A stretch of 64,000 nt of DNA from Holacanthus passer (taxonomy: Eukaryota; Chordata; Actinopteri; Pomacanthidae). Under the pieces are notes generated by a model. It was not told the DNA's origin and did not search any database. It was given only the letters and a program-made list of their open reading frames with translations. The translations under genes were made by a program, and so were the position numbers. Location: assembly GCA_025331565.1 (NCBI GenBank), contig JAFREQ010000030.1:6942501-7006500 (forward strand). The letters are read 5' to 3'. This document shows positions 35,896-49,500 of the stretch, one piece after another (the stretch's first letter is position 1; every line of letters starts with the position of its first letter).

Positions 35896-38081
35896 TTTCT
35901 TAACCTTGAAAAACGTACCCTGATGATTATGGGAAAATACTCTCAATAGATATGGAGATCTTTTATGGAGTTTCTTGGGGGAGAAATCTGCAGAAGCCTG
36001 CTGCTATCATCATTTATGTACATTCTTTTGACTGATTTGCTATTACTGTGTACTTGTATTTGTATTGATGAATGTTGTATTTTCTTTTTATCATTTTTCT
36101 ACTTAGAAGTGTTTTGCCATGTTAGAGCAAAGTGTAATTAGATGATGCCTTGACCTGAATGATCCTGAATGAAGAGCACCTTACTTGTGTGTCTGAGCGT
36201 TTGTTCATTGAAGTACTTGTGGAGTTATGTTGAAAACTCTATAAAAGCACTTGTTTATATTTTTGACATCACACTGTACTGTGTCAAGTCCAAAACAGCC
36301 CAGAAAAGTGAGAAAAGCAGTGTCACTGTATGTTAGAAATCGTTCAAGTTTATTTGTACAGCCCAATGTCAAATAGAGTGTTTCTGTACACAAACTCAAG
36401 TGAACTGTGAGCTGTGATACAATATCAGTCAGCACTTAGCACTAAAGTCAGTGTTGACATGTAACTTATTGTCCCCTTCCCCAACCGGTCTCTCTACAGG
36501 AAGCCATATAAACTCTGCTTGAGGTCACGCTTTCAGCTATAGAGCTGTCCTCAGGTTGTGTGGGTGTGTTAAATAAAATGTATCAATTACACTATACATT
36601 CTGTGAAAGTTTAAAAGCAGCCACCATGAAAAGCCAGTGTGAGGGAGCTGCAGCAAGAGCTCATGTACATGACTGAAATAATACAGTATTCAGATATGGA
36701 AGTAAAATTTGTTTGACATGTGCTTTATGGGGACTTAAGTGTTGCAAGTCACCAGGGATGCACACTTCCTTTCATTCCTCAGGAATTGAACTGCCCATAA
36801 TATGTGCTGTGCCCTCCACACCAAACACAGAGGGTAGTTGCTGGAATTCAAGTGAGGCCTTGTTCAAAAGTCTGCTGTGGATTTTGGGTATAGTCGATTT
36901 AAAAAGTTGAAATGTTTAAAAAAAACTCCATGAGAAAGCCCAAAAATACATAAAACAAATAACGGTAGAAGCAGACAAAAAGCCAGCATAATATGTCCTG
37001 GTACAAGGAGACATATTTTTTATTTTTCAGATTTTTAATTTGAACTTGAATGGTAATATCATATGCAATGTTGCTGTGAACATTTATTCAATCTGGAGAA
37101 ACAGAAGAGTTCTCCTTCACAGCAACACTAGTGTTTGGCTCTATGGTGACTGCAATGCCACTCATTTGTGTCCTGTTAGTGCTAAAGTTTAGCAAAGTTT
37201 TATCATCCATGTTTCATCCATCCAGCTATTTGTTTATAGGTCTATAATGAGCTTTACGATCTCACTTGACTGTGAGCAAGGCAACAGACTTCTCTTAAGT
37301 TGCAGCGGGAAAGACCCCTGGAACTCACTGTTCTTTTTGGCTGTTGACAATAGTTTCAGCTCATAACTCATTGCAAACCACACATTGTAATTTTTATATT
37401 TCTTTTGTGTACTAATTAAACAAACAAAATACAATGTGTTCAGCAGTGAGCTTAAGAAATGTTGGGAGAAGTACAGTAATTTTGAACTTTGAACAGTAAA
37501 GCATTTTTGCTTACCTGCATGCCATTTTTTGTATCAATATATGGGTGGGACACAATCAGGTCGAGTCTCATATAAATCTGTAGTGGTTGATTTATTCCAG
37601 TTGTTTTTTGTTTTTTTTTACAACAATAGAAGAAAGTAATTCAGATTTTTACCTTGTATATACGTGCTCATACTTTGAGAAATTAGCTGGAGAAAAGAGG
37701 GAATCCTACCAATATCTCATCCAATAAGAATCCCTGTTTACAAACAAAGCCTGATGATTTTGTTGGCAAATTTCTCATCACGTAACAGCTAAGCTAATAA
37801 ATATCAAAATCTACCAAAACCATGAGCTTGTCTGAAACTGAATCATCCTCACAGAATCACAAATGCATTGTTTGTTGATGTCACCACATTTGTTGGTTCA
37901 GTAAATAATAAAATGAAGTTGGCCAGTTAGCTGAAGCACAAAAATGTTATTAGCAGCCTAGTTTTCATTTTTCTTTTCCATCATCATACTTCACTGTCTG
38001 GCTATTGTGTCTTCCTTCCTTCCAATATGTTAACCTTTCCCTTGGAATGTCCTCTTGCATCTGTGTGTGTGTGTGTGTGTG
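35896..38081. other. Gene-free DNA and wdr17 3' UTR region
   Basis: No recognisable exon. The wdr17 3' UTR begins at 38081 and runs leftward. The complement of AATAAA at 37591-37596 is a possible polyadenylation signal about 490 nt past the stop. The rest is unassigned AT-rich sequence. Confidence 0.55.
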
Positions 38082-40520
38082 TTAGAAGGGGTTGATGCGT
38101 AGTCCTGTCCCCAGAGGGGAGAAGGGGTTGACTTTTGCCCACATTAGAGCATCATTAAGCGAGATTGCAGATTTATCATCTTCCAGCAAAAACACAGGAC
38201 CCTGCACATTAAAAAGAAGAAAATCATGAAGTCACAAGTTGTCAAGACATATCATAACTAATTAAATATAGAAACGCACACCTGTATTCTGTGTCCAGTG
38301 AAACAGGACAACTGAACATCTGAGTGGCTCGGCAGATTGGAGCCTGTCACATAATCAGCACCACACAAGACTAATGCAGCTGGGATAGAGAGAGGGGAAA
38401 CATGTTTTAGAAATAACACATACAAACACTCACCAACCTAATTGATGGTCTATTATAATTTTTGGAACCTAATAACTAACTCTGCCTCCTCTGCTTCCTT
38501 CACTTTCCCTCTAAACCACATTCCATCCAATCAGAGAGCCACTCACACATATGGTACATCCACTCACACATCACTAATCAGCATATTCTTTGTCGCCCAA
38601 TTTAGCTGCACCTGGGGCTCACTGCCTCCAGCTCCTGATGCTGATGCCAACATCAGACCACAACCAGCACCAACATGTCACCCAAGTCTGAGGGTTGAAG
38701 TCTAAATGAAAATCTACTATATGCTTCATGAGCAGCGTTTGATAAACCATGTTTAGAAATGTCATTTTTACCAGAGTCTGTTGGCTGGATTCTCCTCTCG
38801 AGGCAGCTGAACTCCTCTCTTTGGATCTCTGATGGAGGACTGTTGAAAAAGGACAGACAGAGGGTCAATATTGATGTTGTGCATATGTACATAAGCAATG
38901 TAGAGGTATTATATTGACAACAACAGTCATGGTTACAAAGATGTAGATCTATATTCAATGTGTGAGTGTTGGATATATTTCCACCTAGAATAGAACATCC
39001 AGAAGGTTGGCAGCAAAGAACAAGAATGCCTCAGATATCTCCATCCCTGGTTCCACTCATCCCCTGGGCCACTCTCTATACTTGTTTGGGAAAGGACGTT
39101 CTTCTTTGTTACTGGTTTCAAAGTGACTATTTTTGCAGCAGTGGGGTCCACAATTGGCTACAATGTTGTTGCCGCTCCACAGCACTCTAAGCTCCTTGGT
39201 GCAAGTAACATGAGGCGTCATGAGAAGTCTTTGATACCTCACAAAGATGTTCATCTTCTGTCACCAGATCTGTCAGTCTGGCAGCAACATGACCATCTTT
39301 GTCATCATTCAGGACAGCACATCTGTCTCCCCAGAGGTGATTCAGCTGCTCTTCATGTATCTCAAGTCCTCTCTACTCTGTCCTCTCTGTAACTGCCCTC
39401 ATCTTACCTTTTAGCTCTACTCGGCAGCTAACACTAGGCATGATTATAATGCAGAGTTGTGACTGTGACAACCTCCTCAGTGTTCCCCTCTTCACAAGCT
39501 GCCTCTTTAGCATCATTGCATAATTTCCAGTACATAGATGAGGAGGAAGCTCTGCTAAGCCACCATCTTCCTCTTTAAATCTCTCATCACACATGGCCCA
39601 ATTCACAGTATGGAACTGTATGGTGTTATTAATAAAATTCAATTATAATAACATAATCTTTATGTATGTATGTTTGTGTATGTGTGTGTGTGTGTGTGTG
39701 CGCGCGTAACCTACTTGCTGTTACTTTGTGTACAGGCCCGCCAGGCATCCAGCTCCACAGACAGCTGCTCAATCTTCAGAGGAACACACACCTCCCTTCG
39801 CTTCAACAACTGACTGAGAAAAAGAAAGAAAAACAAGGTAGTTGGACAGACTTTCAAATTGTTAATCCAATTTCAGCCTGATTATGGCAGTTGTCTAAAT
39901 AAAGAAATACTGAATGAGCAGCTAAAACACAGCAAAACACAGAACACATTATTGCTGTATATCCTAGATGTTTTTTTACACTCCTCCTGAAACAGCAAAA
40001 CAGAACAACATCGCACATTATTGTAATGAGCGGTAAAATACAGGTTTAATACTAAGAGTATATAGTATACATTTACGTTGAAGGCAACAGCTGCCCAGTT
40101 CCCACTGTCCCTAATTACGATGTTAAAAGTTGTCATGATGATCTATCTTAGATATGTAATTACAGTCATATATCCTGAGCACTTAGAATAGGTTAAATAA
40201 CTTTACAAACCATCACAGTGCTAAAACATAAAGTTGTTGAAAAGACACAAACATAATGCAGAGCAGATAGAAAAACTTGTAGATGGAATATATTTAACCA
40301 GCACCAAACCTTTTTGATACATGCAAAACATGTAAAACCTCTGTATTTCAGAGTTTAAATGAAGCCATATTAAATGAGGAATTATTAAGACACACAAACA
40401 TACACAGTAGTGTGTCTACCTGGTGTATTCGTAGAGTGCAGGTACGATGCTGGAGTACTGTCTTCTAATGGCAAGCAGGGCTCCAATATAACCACACAGG
40501 ATCAACAGCTCACTGCGGGT

Positions 40521-40573
<53 letters not shown>

Positions 40574-43500
40574 CACACAACACACTTGGGTAATGATCAA
40601 GCCTGACAAAGTCTGAGAAGCAACAGCATAATGGAAAATAATTAAAATAGCTATTAATACTACTAAACACTAAATTAATAAATACATTTTCTTACTCAGT
40701 CAACTGGGTCATGATGAGGTGGTCGGTTCTGATGTAACTCATCAGGTCAAGGATTGGCTGAACACTATCCACCGTCCAATCAGATCCAGTCAGCTGTTCT
40801 GGTGAGGAGGAAAATTAAAGAGAGTTTCTGATTAATCCATGCTTTATGAAGAAAGAAATATTGATACTTTGGCACTGCATGAAATGAATACGAAGCATTA
40901 AGCAGTTATTGTTATTGTCTTTGTAGTCAACAGTTGTGATGAATGTTTTGATTGTAATTCACTGCATTAATAAAGATTGGACCATTGAACCATAAAGATT
41001 GGTTTGGAAACTGATCATCTACAGATTACACTTGTAACTGGACCAGCATATGGGAGAACCACCAAATGTCTAAATTGATCAATGAGTACAGTATGATATT
41101 GCTGAATCTTACTTTAGAACACTCACACTGTACTTTTTTAGTGGAGTAAAGACAGAGTGAACAAGCACTGTCATCAGGTCCAGTATTCTGGCTTGTTTCC
41201 AAACTACCACATCAAATGCAAACATTAAAATATTGCCAACTGTTTCAGGTTAAAGGTCATCTGAAAGAAATTGTGTCATCATATTTAAAATGTGCAGATA
41301 TTATTTTAGCTAGGTGACCACACACAGACACACTAGGAAGCTGACTTGTCAGTACCTTTAACATGATCTATTCCGATCTGAAGGGCGTTCTCAGGTTCAG
41401 AGCTCAACAGGTGGAATTTAACTGCTGAAAACAAATCTCCTTCAGACATGGCTGCTTCTGCCAAGGCCTTACACTCCTCTAATGATGGGAGACCGCACTT
41501 GAAAGACAAACACATAATCATAGTCACTATAATCATCATAAATGTTCATATCAACATCAGATGTACTGCCTCCATTTCATTGAATCCAAAACGTGTCTGA
41601 GATTGAACTTAATGACTGCCTACTCACCCTTTCATGTAATTGGTTGATTTCAGCAGCGCTTCCTGGGTAAAATGCACACAGCTTAGCCAGTAAAATGTGG
41701 TTGTCAGGAATCATTCGCAGTAGGTCACCTGAGAGCTCCCTAAATGCAAACACAGTAAAGATGAAAGTGCTTTGCACAGACTACACCTTAGAAGCAGCCA
41801 CTTTAGATGTGTTGTTGTACACTGTAGCCCTCGTCCAACGAGCACAGATGGAGCCTTCTAGCTTCAGCTCCCTGCTCATCTACACGAACTGAAACTGATA
41901 AATGCAGAAGTGAATTTTGGCTGATGTATAAAGTCCAAGCTGATACAGGCTGGTGCTCATCCCTACTGACCTGCTACGTATGTAAATTGCTCTACAGAGG
42001 TGAGTGGTCTGCCTATAGTGGCCGGTGGTGTAGTTTGCAACATGAACAGATCAAAATAAAATACTTTAAAGTAGAATAAAGTAAATGTAAGTACAGATTT
42101 AAAAACTAAAACTTCACACTAAGAAGTCAAAGTTGGACCAGAGTTGAATTACTCTCAAGGACTGCAAAAGAATGATAGAGTATTCCCTAACTGGACATGC
42201 ATGGATGGAGACGTACCATGTAGCTGTGGTCATGTACTTCCTGGCCAGGAGTTCAAGGCAGTACGCAGTGTTCTGATTGGCTGCCTCTCCAAGTACGAGA
42301 CCCACACATGCAGCCAGTTCCAGCTCATTACCTCGGATCAGACTAGACATGGCTAACTAAAAACAGAACACACACATTTGAGCCATATGTTTAAAGTCAC
42401 TTTTCTTATTATTATCACTAATGATAACTAATGATAAAGGAGAGACATTTGAAAGTTCACATGATATTCTTAAAGCAAGGCACAATGTGTATACAAACAA
42501 AAGCAAATATACTTTATGTAACCAATGGCGTGTACCTTGATGTTGTCCACAGCTAGGTGGCAGCATGCTGCCAGGACAGAGCATCCGTCTTGGAAGTACC
42601 ACTCAGCTAGTTCCTTACATACCTTATGGAGGAGACTGGCCAGAAAAAGAGCAAATAAAGCAAGGATCGTGAACAAGACATCAGCCCACAAATATTCTGC
42701 CATTCATTTCAGAGAGCAGTTAAATGAACCAAAACATTCTTAGATGCCAAGTTTGTTTTATCATTTTAGACTCTGAGTGAGGAGGTGTTGATTGTTTATT
42801 TCATTTTATTTTTATTTTATTCAATTCTAAATTATTATTTATGTTATAGATACAGTATGTTCTATGCATATACAGCATGAAGAGGCTGCACCTTACATTT
42901 TATTGTGAAACAATGTGTTGTAAAATGACAAATCAATGACCTTAATTCCTTGATTCTAGGTATGATTCTCTTTCTTTTAGATACTAAAAGTGATCCATGT
43001 CTATACATGACTTTTTTGTTCATTCAGATTGCACATAATCAGGGGAACATATACACAAATATTAGGTTATAAGTATTTTGCATGATCTACTTACAGTATA
43101 TAAGTGCCAAGTGTCTACTTTTGACAGAGACACTGAATAGTAACACAGTGTGTTAACATACAGCAGCTTCAGTTCAAACGTACCTGTGACTGTTTATTAG
43201 CTTTGTGCTGCCCATTTCGGTTAAATGTCAGTTTCAAGTTCAGATCAATTTACATAACAAAGGTATCAGTGCTATGCTATCAGTGGTGTATGGGTGTGCG
43301 AGTGTGTGTATGAGTGCGTGTGATTATGTTTTTATATCTCAATGGGGACTTTATCCTGTCTGCACACCAACCTCACGGGTCCTGACCACTTTTTTGAGGG
43401 TTAAGACTTGGTTTTAGGATTAGGGTTAGGTATTAAGTTGTGATAGTTAAGGGGTTGGGAAATGCATTATGTCAGTGGAGTGTCCCCAATAGAAATAGTG

Positions 43501-46500
43501 AATACTGTGATACAGACTGATCTGTGTGTGTGGGTGTGTTTGTTTGTGTGTGCTAAACCTCTGGTATTGTTGTCTGTTATCCACATCATTAGTCGTGTGG
43601 TTGACTGGGGAGCTTTGAGGTGCACGAATGTTGCCTTCACATGCTCCCTGAAAGCAAAGAAAAAAATACATTAATTTATTTTAGAACTTATTAATTATTT
43701 ATTATTTCTGCTCTAATAACAGCATACAAATGCGAGTTGAGTTGAAGGCAACTGGACTTGGTGTAGATTCTTGAAGACGTTTCACTTCTCATCCGAGAAG
43801 CTTCTTCAGTTCTGGCTGACTGGCACGGAGACCCAGGTACTTATACCTCTGTGGAGTTCTCCTGGGCGTTAAACGACGGCCGTTGAGAGTCGTTTGGGAG
43901 TCACCTGATGCCAAGTGAGAATGACCATTAACCCTGTCACATGAGGTCAAGTGGTTGTTTAAGAACAGCAACTGAAGAAGCTTCTCGGACGAGAAGTGAA
44001 ACGTCTTCAAGAATCTACACCAAGTCCAGTCGCCTTCAACTCAACTCGCATTTGTATACCATGACCTGGATGACTGAGAACCTTCACAGACATCTAATAA
44101 CAGTATTATCACAAACATCAAAATTACTGTACTACAGGTATGTCTTTACCTCTCTGTCCCTGACTTCTGTTACTTATTTATCCACCCATCCTCCTCATGT
44201 AACTATTCCTTCAAGATCTACCATTCATCTACCCATAAAAAAAAGATCATCTCATTACTCTATCAATGTCTTTGCCCCCTCCCTCTCTGTACCTGTGCTA
44301 TTATTAAGGCCTCTAGCAGTTGTCCTCTGCCAGTGAAGAAAGTTACAAGTTTTTTTATATCTCCTGTGGCGATGCAGTATGGGATAGCGTCATCATTATC
44401 CTCAGCCATCAGCTGGTCAGCTCTCCTGTGACATATTTAAATTACATATACAAATAATAAGAATTATTAAATCACTATAATTATATAATAATTATTATAC
44501 TACTATAGTTGAACGTAAACAACATGCAACACATAAATAAACACAATATACACAAACAGGGTAAAATTGAGATGACAAAATAAATATTTAGACAGTAAGA
44601 CTATTACAGTACAAACACTGAAAGAGCATTGTGTGCTTGACAAACACTCCTGAACTGAATAGCCATTTATGTGGACTGCTGTTATCTGACTCTGCTGTAC
44701 ACCGTTTTTTTGTTCTCTCCTTTTCTTAAAAAATGGTTCATATTAAGTGAGGAGTGGAAGTCAAGAGAAAAGTTAATGAAATTTGGTTCTAACAGAATTA
44801 TGTGTTGCAAAAGATCTGGGAAAATCCCAAAACAACAAGCCTTATATCAGCTTAACACCCAAACCCACAGTCCACAGGAAGCACGCATGCATGGGGTGGA
44901 CACAACAGACCTTCTTCACGGCACACATTTTGACATGTCACAAAGTCGTAAAGTGCACGTAAACGTAATAACATTAATCAAGGCTGCATTCTCGTTAGGT
45001 TTATCCTGGGCCCTGGGCCCTGGCAGTGTGCATGCTGTCTCACTTCTTCTGCTAGGCAATAAATACTAACCCTTGTGAGAAGTAGTTTTTTTGTTGGCAT
45101 TGTGTCAGGGAGGGTCTGATTCAACTCTTAAACATGGCTTACCTCTGCATGAGTTTCTTCCAGTACTTCATGGAGACTCCTGGTGCCACAGATAATGCTT
45201 TCTCCCACTGAAAGAAAGATAATGATGCTCACTCTCCATTAGCTTAAGCCACATTGTCAATATTATCATTTTCTTTCTTTTCATTTCTGCGTTTTTAGAT
45301 AATAGAAATGGAATTAGTATAGTGGCTGTGAGTAAACATACATACTAAGCTAGGAACTGACTGATCTGTTAGAACCTATTTGATGATGCCCCGATGTCAA
45401 ACTCCTCCACACCTTTTTCATTGTCTCTGCAGCTGCTACATGCAGCTGCCTGTCTGCCCCGGCTGTCACCCTCCACTCTGTCAGAAGTCCCAAATAAAAG
45501 CCCATCTCTTTTCAACTTCTTTGGCCTCTAGTTTCTACTTGCAGGCTCTTGGTTTTCCACTATGACAATCAAAGCATTTTGCTGGCTTCACGAGCTCCAT
45601 GATGGCAAAAGGCAAAAATAGAGGCCCAGAAATCATTAACATCAGTGTTTTGCCAGCTACTGGGAACCTTTGCTTGGTTTAGAGCCAGCTGATGATTAAA
45701 GAAGGTGTTAAATACTAAAACAGTCAAAGTCACAGACCGGATCAGTGTCGATACAACTAATGGATTCTTACTACTGTCTGAGTCATGTGTTTTCTTGAAA
45801 GAAAAATGACTACACAAACATTCACACCTGCAGACACACACTCACACTCTCCATACCTGTCCCAGCTCCACCATTAATTCACAATATCGTTGAATCTGTC
45901 CCAGTCTCAGATGGATGTCTGCTGCTTCTTTCAGCCTCTCCTCTTTACTTGGAGCTCCGATACCTCCTCCAAATTTAGACATCTTGACTATAGTGAGCTC
46001 CTGGGCTTCAGACTGAAAGAAAATAGAACAAATGAAAGAAACTAAAGTGAAGTGAAATATAAGACATTTTTGAAACCCAAATAAACTCCTGACACTGTTG
46101 ACCTTCACATCCTGTCACCGAGGCTGGAACATTTCATTGTCATTAAAGGAACTGCACTAAGCTGGTTTAAGTCCTATTTATCAGATCAATCTCAGTTTGT
46201 ACGTGACAATGAATCCTCCATCCAAAGTTAATCATTGTGGTTCTGTGCTTGGATAAATTCTATGCACCTTATATATACTTTTTTAGGGAATATGATTAGG
46301 AAACACTCCATAAACTTTCATTTTAATGCAGATGATACCTAACTATATCTGTTAGTTAAGCCAGATCAAACCAACCAATTAGCTAAACTCCAGGTATGCC
46401 TTAAGGCCTTAAAACCTGGATGACCTGCAATTATTATCTTTGATCAGGATATGTCCTCTAACTTGCACATAAAACAAACTTCAAGGGCTGCCTTTTTTCA

Positions 46501-49500
46501 CCTATGTAACTTAGCAAAAATCAGGCATAACCTATCTCAAAATGATGCAGAAAATTTGGTTCATGCATTTGTTTGTGGACTGGGTTACTGCATTTCCTTT
46601 TTATTTGGCTACCCCCAATAAAATCTCGAAAGACTCTCCAGCTGATCCAGAATTTTGCTGCATGCGTATTGACAAGAACAAGGAACAGAGATCATATTTC
46701 TCCCATATTAACTTCTCTGTACTGGCTCCCTGTCAAATCCAGAATAGAACTTGAAATCCTTCTCCTCACATACAAAGCCCTTAATGGTCAGGCACCATCA
46801 TATCTTAAAAAACTCATAGGATCCTATTACCCTAATACAACACTGTGCTGCCAGAATGCAGGGTTATGTTTGGTTACTGGATTCTCCAAAAGCAGAATGG
46901 GAACCAGAGTCTCCTCTCCTGTGGAACCAGATCCTAGTTTGGGATCAGGAAGCAGACACCCTCTCCGCATTTAAGAGTAAGCTTAAAGCCTTCCTCTTTG
47001 ATGAAGCTAAGCAAGTTTGAATTCTTGTAAATAAAGATAAACAACAAAAAGTCAGGATGTCTAGAGGTAGACATAAATGGCATGAGTGGATTTCCATTTA
47101 AATTATGTATTTTTTAAACAATGTGAGCCAATTATAGTACAATATTTATTATCATAAGTCTTCATTATATTTATTTGATGTGTGTACTGTGTTTTTCCTT
47201 ATTTTTGTCCAAGTTACTCTTCTACAGCTGTTGTTGTAGTGTCATAGTGTTTTTTAAATTTTATATATGTGTTGGTGCAGCTGTTTGTAATTGAGTGAAT
47301 GTTTACCTTCCTATTAAGTGACACAAATCAGCATATTTATTTACTTCTCCTTGAGTGAAGTACACTTCTCTGGCTCTATCCATTTAGTGATTTGATTGGC
47401 TGTTACAAACCTTAGTTAATTTGGGTCAGGGCTCTTAACAAGGTGCTCCTTGACAGTGTGGTCTCTCTGGGTTTCTGCAAACATAATGACTTTTCTATTT
47501 CAACAGAAAGAGCTACGCACTGTTTTAAACTTGAGCAGGTGTTTCATGTGCATCACTCCTTTGCTGTAGCTGGCTGGTAGCAGTGAGTCGTCCTGGCCGT
47601 TGATGACTGACACCAAGTCCCACAGGTTACTGCTGCCTCCTGGAGGCTGGCACAGGATAAAGTACTTATAAATGTATTCAGAAACACAGACACACATACA
47701 GCATGCACATTCAAACAAAGAGAAAAAAGAAACATTGATTCACTGATGAAAAACTAAGTTCAATGCAGTTGTTTACATGTTGCCCTATCTTTCAGCATTT
47801 CAGTGATTTTTTTTTCACTGAATTTTAAATTTGTGTGTAACAATGTATCAAATTATGAAAAATGTTGAGTGTTTTGCAGGATCTGTGAGACATAGGTTGG
47901 ACCTATTAGATAGATTCTACAACATGTCGTAGCTAAAGTCATATAAACATATGTATCATTCTGGAATGTACATTTTATTTTGCCTTTTGTTGTTGTTGTG
48001 GATGTAGTGTTCCACCACATACAGGGAGCAATGACAGAATGAAGCTTTAAAGACAAAAAAATTCATTAGGATTGAGAAAGCTGCTCATCACTATTAAAAC
48101 AAACACATGTAAGCTTTTACAAGCTTTGTGCTTATATGTGCAAAGTTATTTTTGAAGAAAAGCCTGAAGTGGCACTTAAAGGCCAGAAGAGGGAGACCAA
48201 ACCCCAGAAAAGCGATGGAAGCTATATGGAATAGACTGTAGGTGCTACTTGTGCTCCCTGATTTCCTTACTGTCCTGCAGCCTCCGATCCATAAGTCAGC
48301 CAATAGTAGTTAATAGTATAAAGTATATAGTTTGCAAGCAACAGAGAGAACCCTAACAAATAGTTTGCAAACAAAACATTTACACATATTTTAGTTTTAT
48401 ACCTGCATGTGTACACTGATTTCTAGATATGCAGTTCTATATAATGTAATCCACAATAGGAAATATTAGCTGGGCACAAAATATGGTAGTTTGTAATAAA
48501 TTAAGCAATAAACAATGTCCTTTGTAGCAAACTTCAGAAGTAAACTGCAGACACATTTAGCAACAGAAACATACAGCATGTATGTACAATCCTAATCTGA
48601 GGCAAATCATTTCCTGCCTGTTGTGTACTGTGAGATGAACTGGCATAAAATGTAGACAGAATGAGAGAGTGAGAAACAGTACCAAATCACACTGATTTAG
48701 ATTCTATATCATCACATAACATCGCCAATGATAAATGAGGATTCAGAATGTAGTTACCGAGAAGCATTCAGAAAACCAGCGTAACTTCTTGGCCCTGATG
48801 TCTAAGCTCAGTTTATCCAACTCCTGCTTGATGTCTCGAGACACTTTACCACAGAGCAGTGGTGGTGAGCCAGGAACCATAGCGGTGTCTGCAGAGACAC
48901 ACAACCAGCTGCTTAAACGAGGCTTCAGAACAGAACACCATAAAAAAGGACAGATCAGGAGTCTGCTCTCACCTGTGTTTCCTATGATCTTTTCCCAAGG
49001 CTGGTCAGTGACGATGTTCAGCAGCAGTGGAGAGATGAGAGGTGTGAGAGACCACAGCCTCACTGTACTGTCTCTGCTACAGCTGGCCATGGTGAACGGA
49101 CGACTCTGATGACATGTTAAACCTACGGACATGTGCACAGTTTGGTAAACACTTGTCATAATAGAAGTAATGGGATTGTAAAGCAGTGGTAAAGGGCTCA
49201 GGTGCAAATCTCTGATCATCTAGTAGGGTGTTCTTCCTATGGTTCTGTCTTACCATAGACATCAGCTCCATGGTCGTAGACTGTATCCAGACATGTGCCA
49301 TCTCTTGTGTCCCACACTCTAATTGTATAATCCCAAGAACCTACAAAATAATACAACATTTTACAATTTAAATACAGTATAGTCACTTTAAAATGCAGCC
49401 CAGTGTACATCATACACCTGCTAGTAAATGATGAGCCTAAAGTACAACACTATACAACACTTTATAATTCAGTCTAGCATAGTAAAACTTTCCCTCGCAT

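Larger units (their letters stand above)
38082..48888 (-). other. wdr17: wdr17 coding exons 16-31 (C-terminal helical part)
   Basis: Coding exons in transcript order: 48888-48758, 47646-47521, 46012-45857, 45207-45143, 44425-44293, 43647-43559, 42635-42536, 42356-42217, 41739-41628, 41497-41356, 40798-40696, 40521-40420, 39813-39715, 38839-38772, 38379-38282, 38201-38082. Stop TAA is the complement of 38082-38084. Phase logic fixed several ambiguous acceptors: 47646 (PPGGSSNL), 42635 (LLHKVCKELAEW), 42356 (LAMSSLIRG) and 39813 (SQLLKRRE). It also fixed the donor below 39715 (aacagcaa/gtaggt). Exon 43559-43647 is the least conserved-looking segment (IRAPQSSPVNHTTND). Introns 46013-47520 and 43648-44292 contain a LINE and a palindromic element. 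Confidence 0.92.

Noticed and set aside
39715..39720. Alternative donor for the wdr17 exon at GCCT/gtacac or ACAA/gtaaca (about 39730-39736)
   Set aside because: Both leave one trailing base and break the phase with exon 38772-38839. The donor aacagcaa/gtaggt below 39715 leaves two and restores the frame (RACTQSNSN).
42622..43190. Possible 24-bp wdr17 micro-exon near 43170-43195 (cacaaagctaataaacagtc)
   Set aside because: It seemed needed to repair the phase until the acceptor of exon 42536-42635 was moved to ggccag at 42636-42638, after which the exons join in frame without it.
43941..44336. 131-codon + strand frame
   Set aside because: It spans one arm of the foldback repeat and the antisense of a wdr17 exon (44293-44425).
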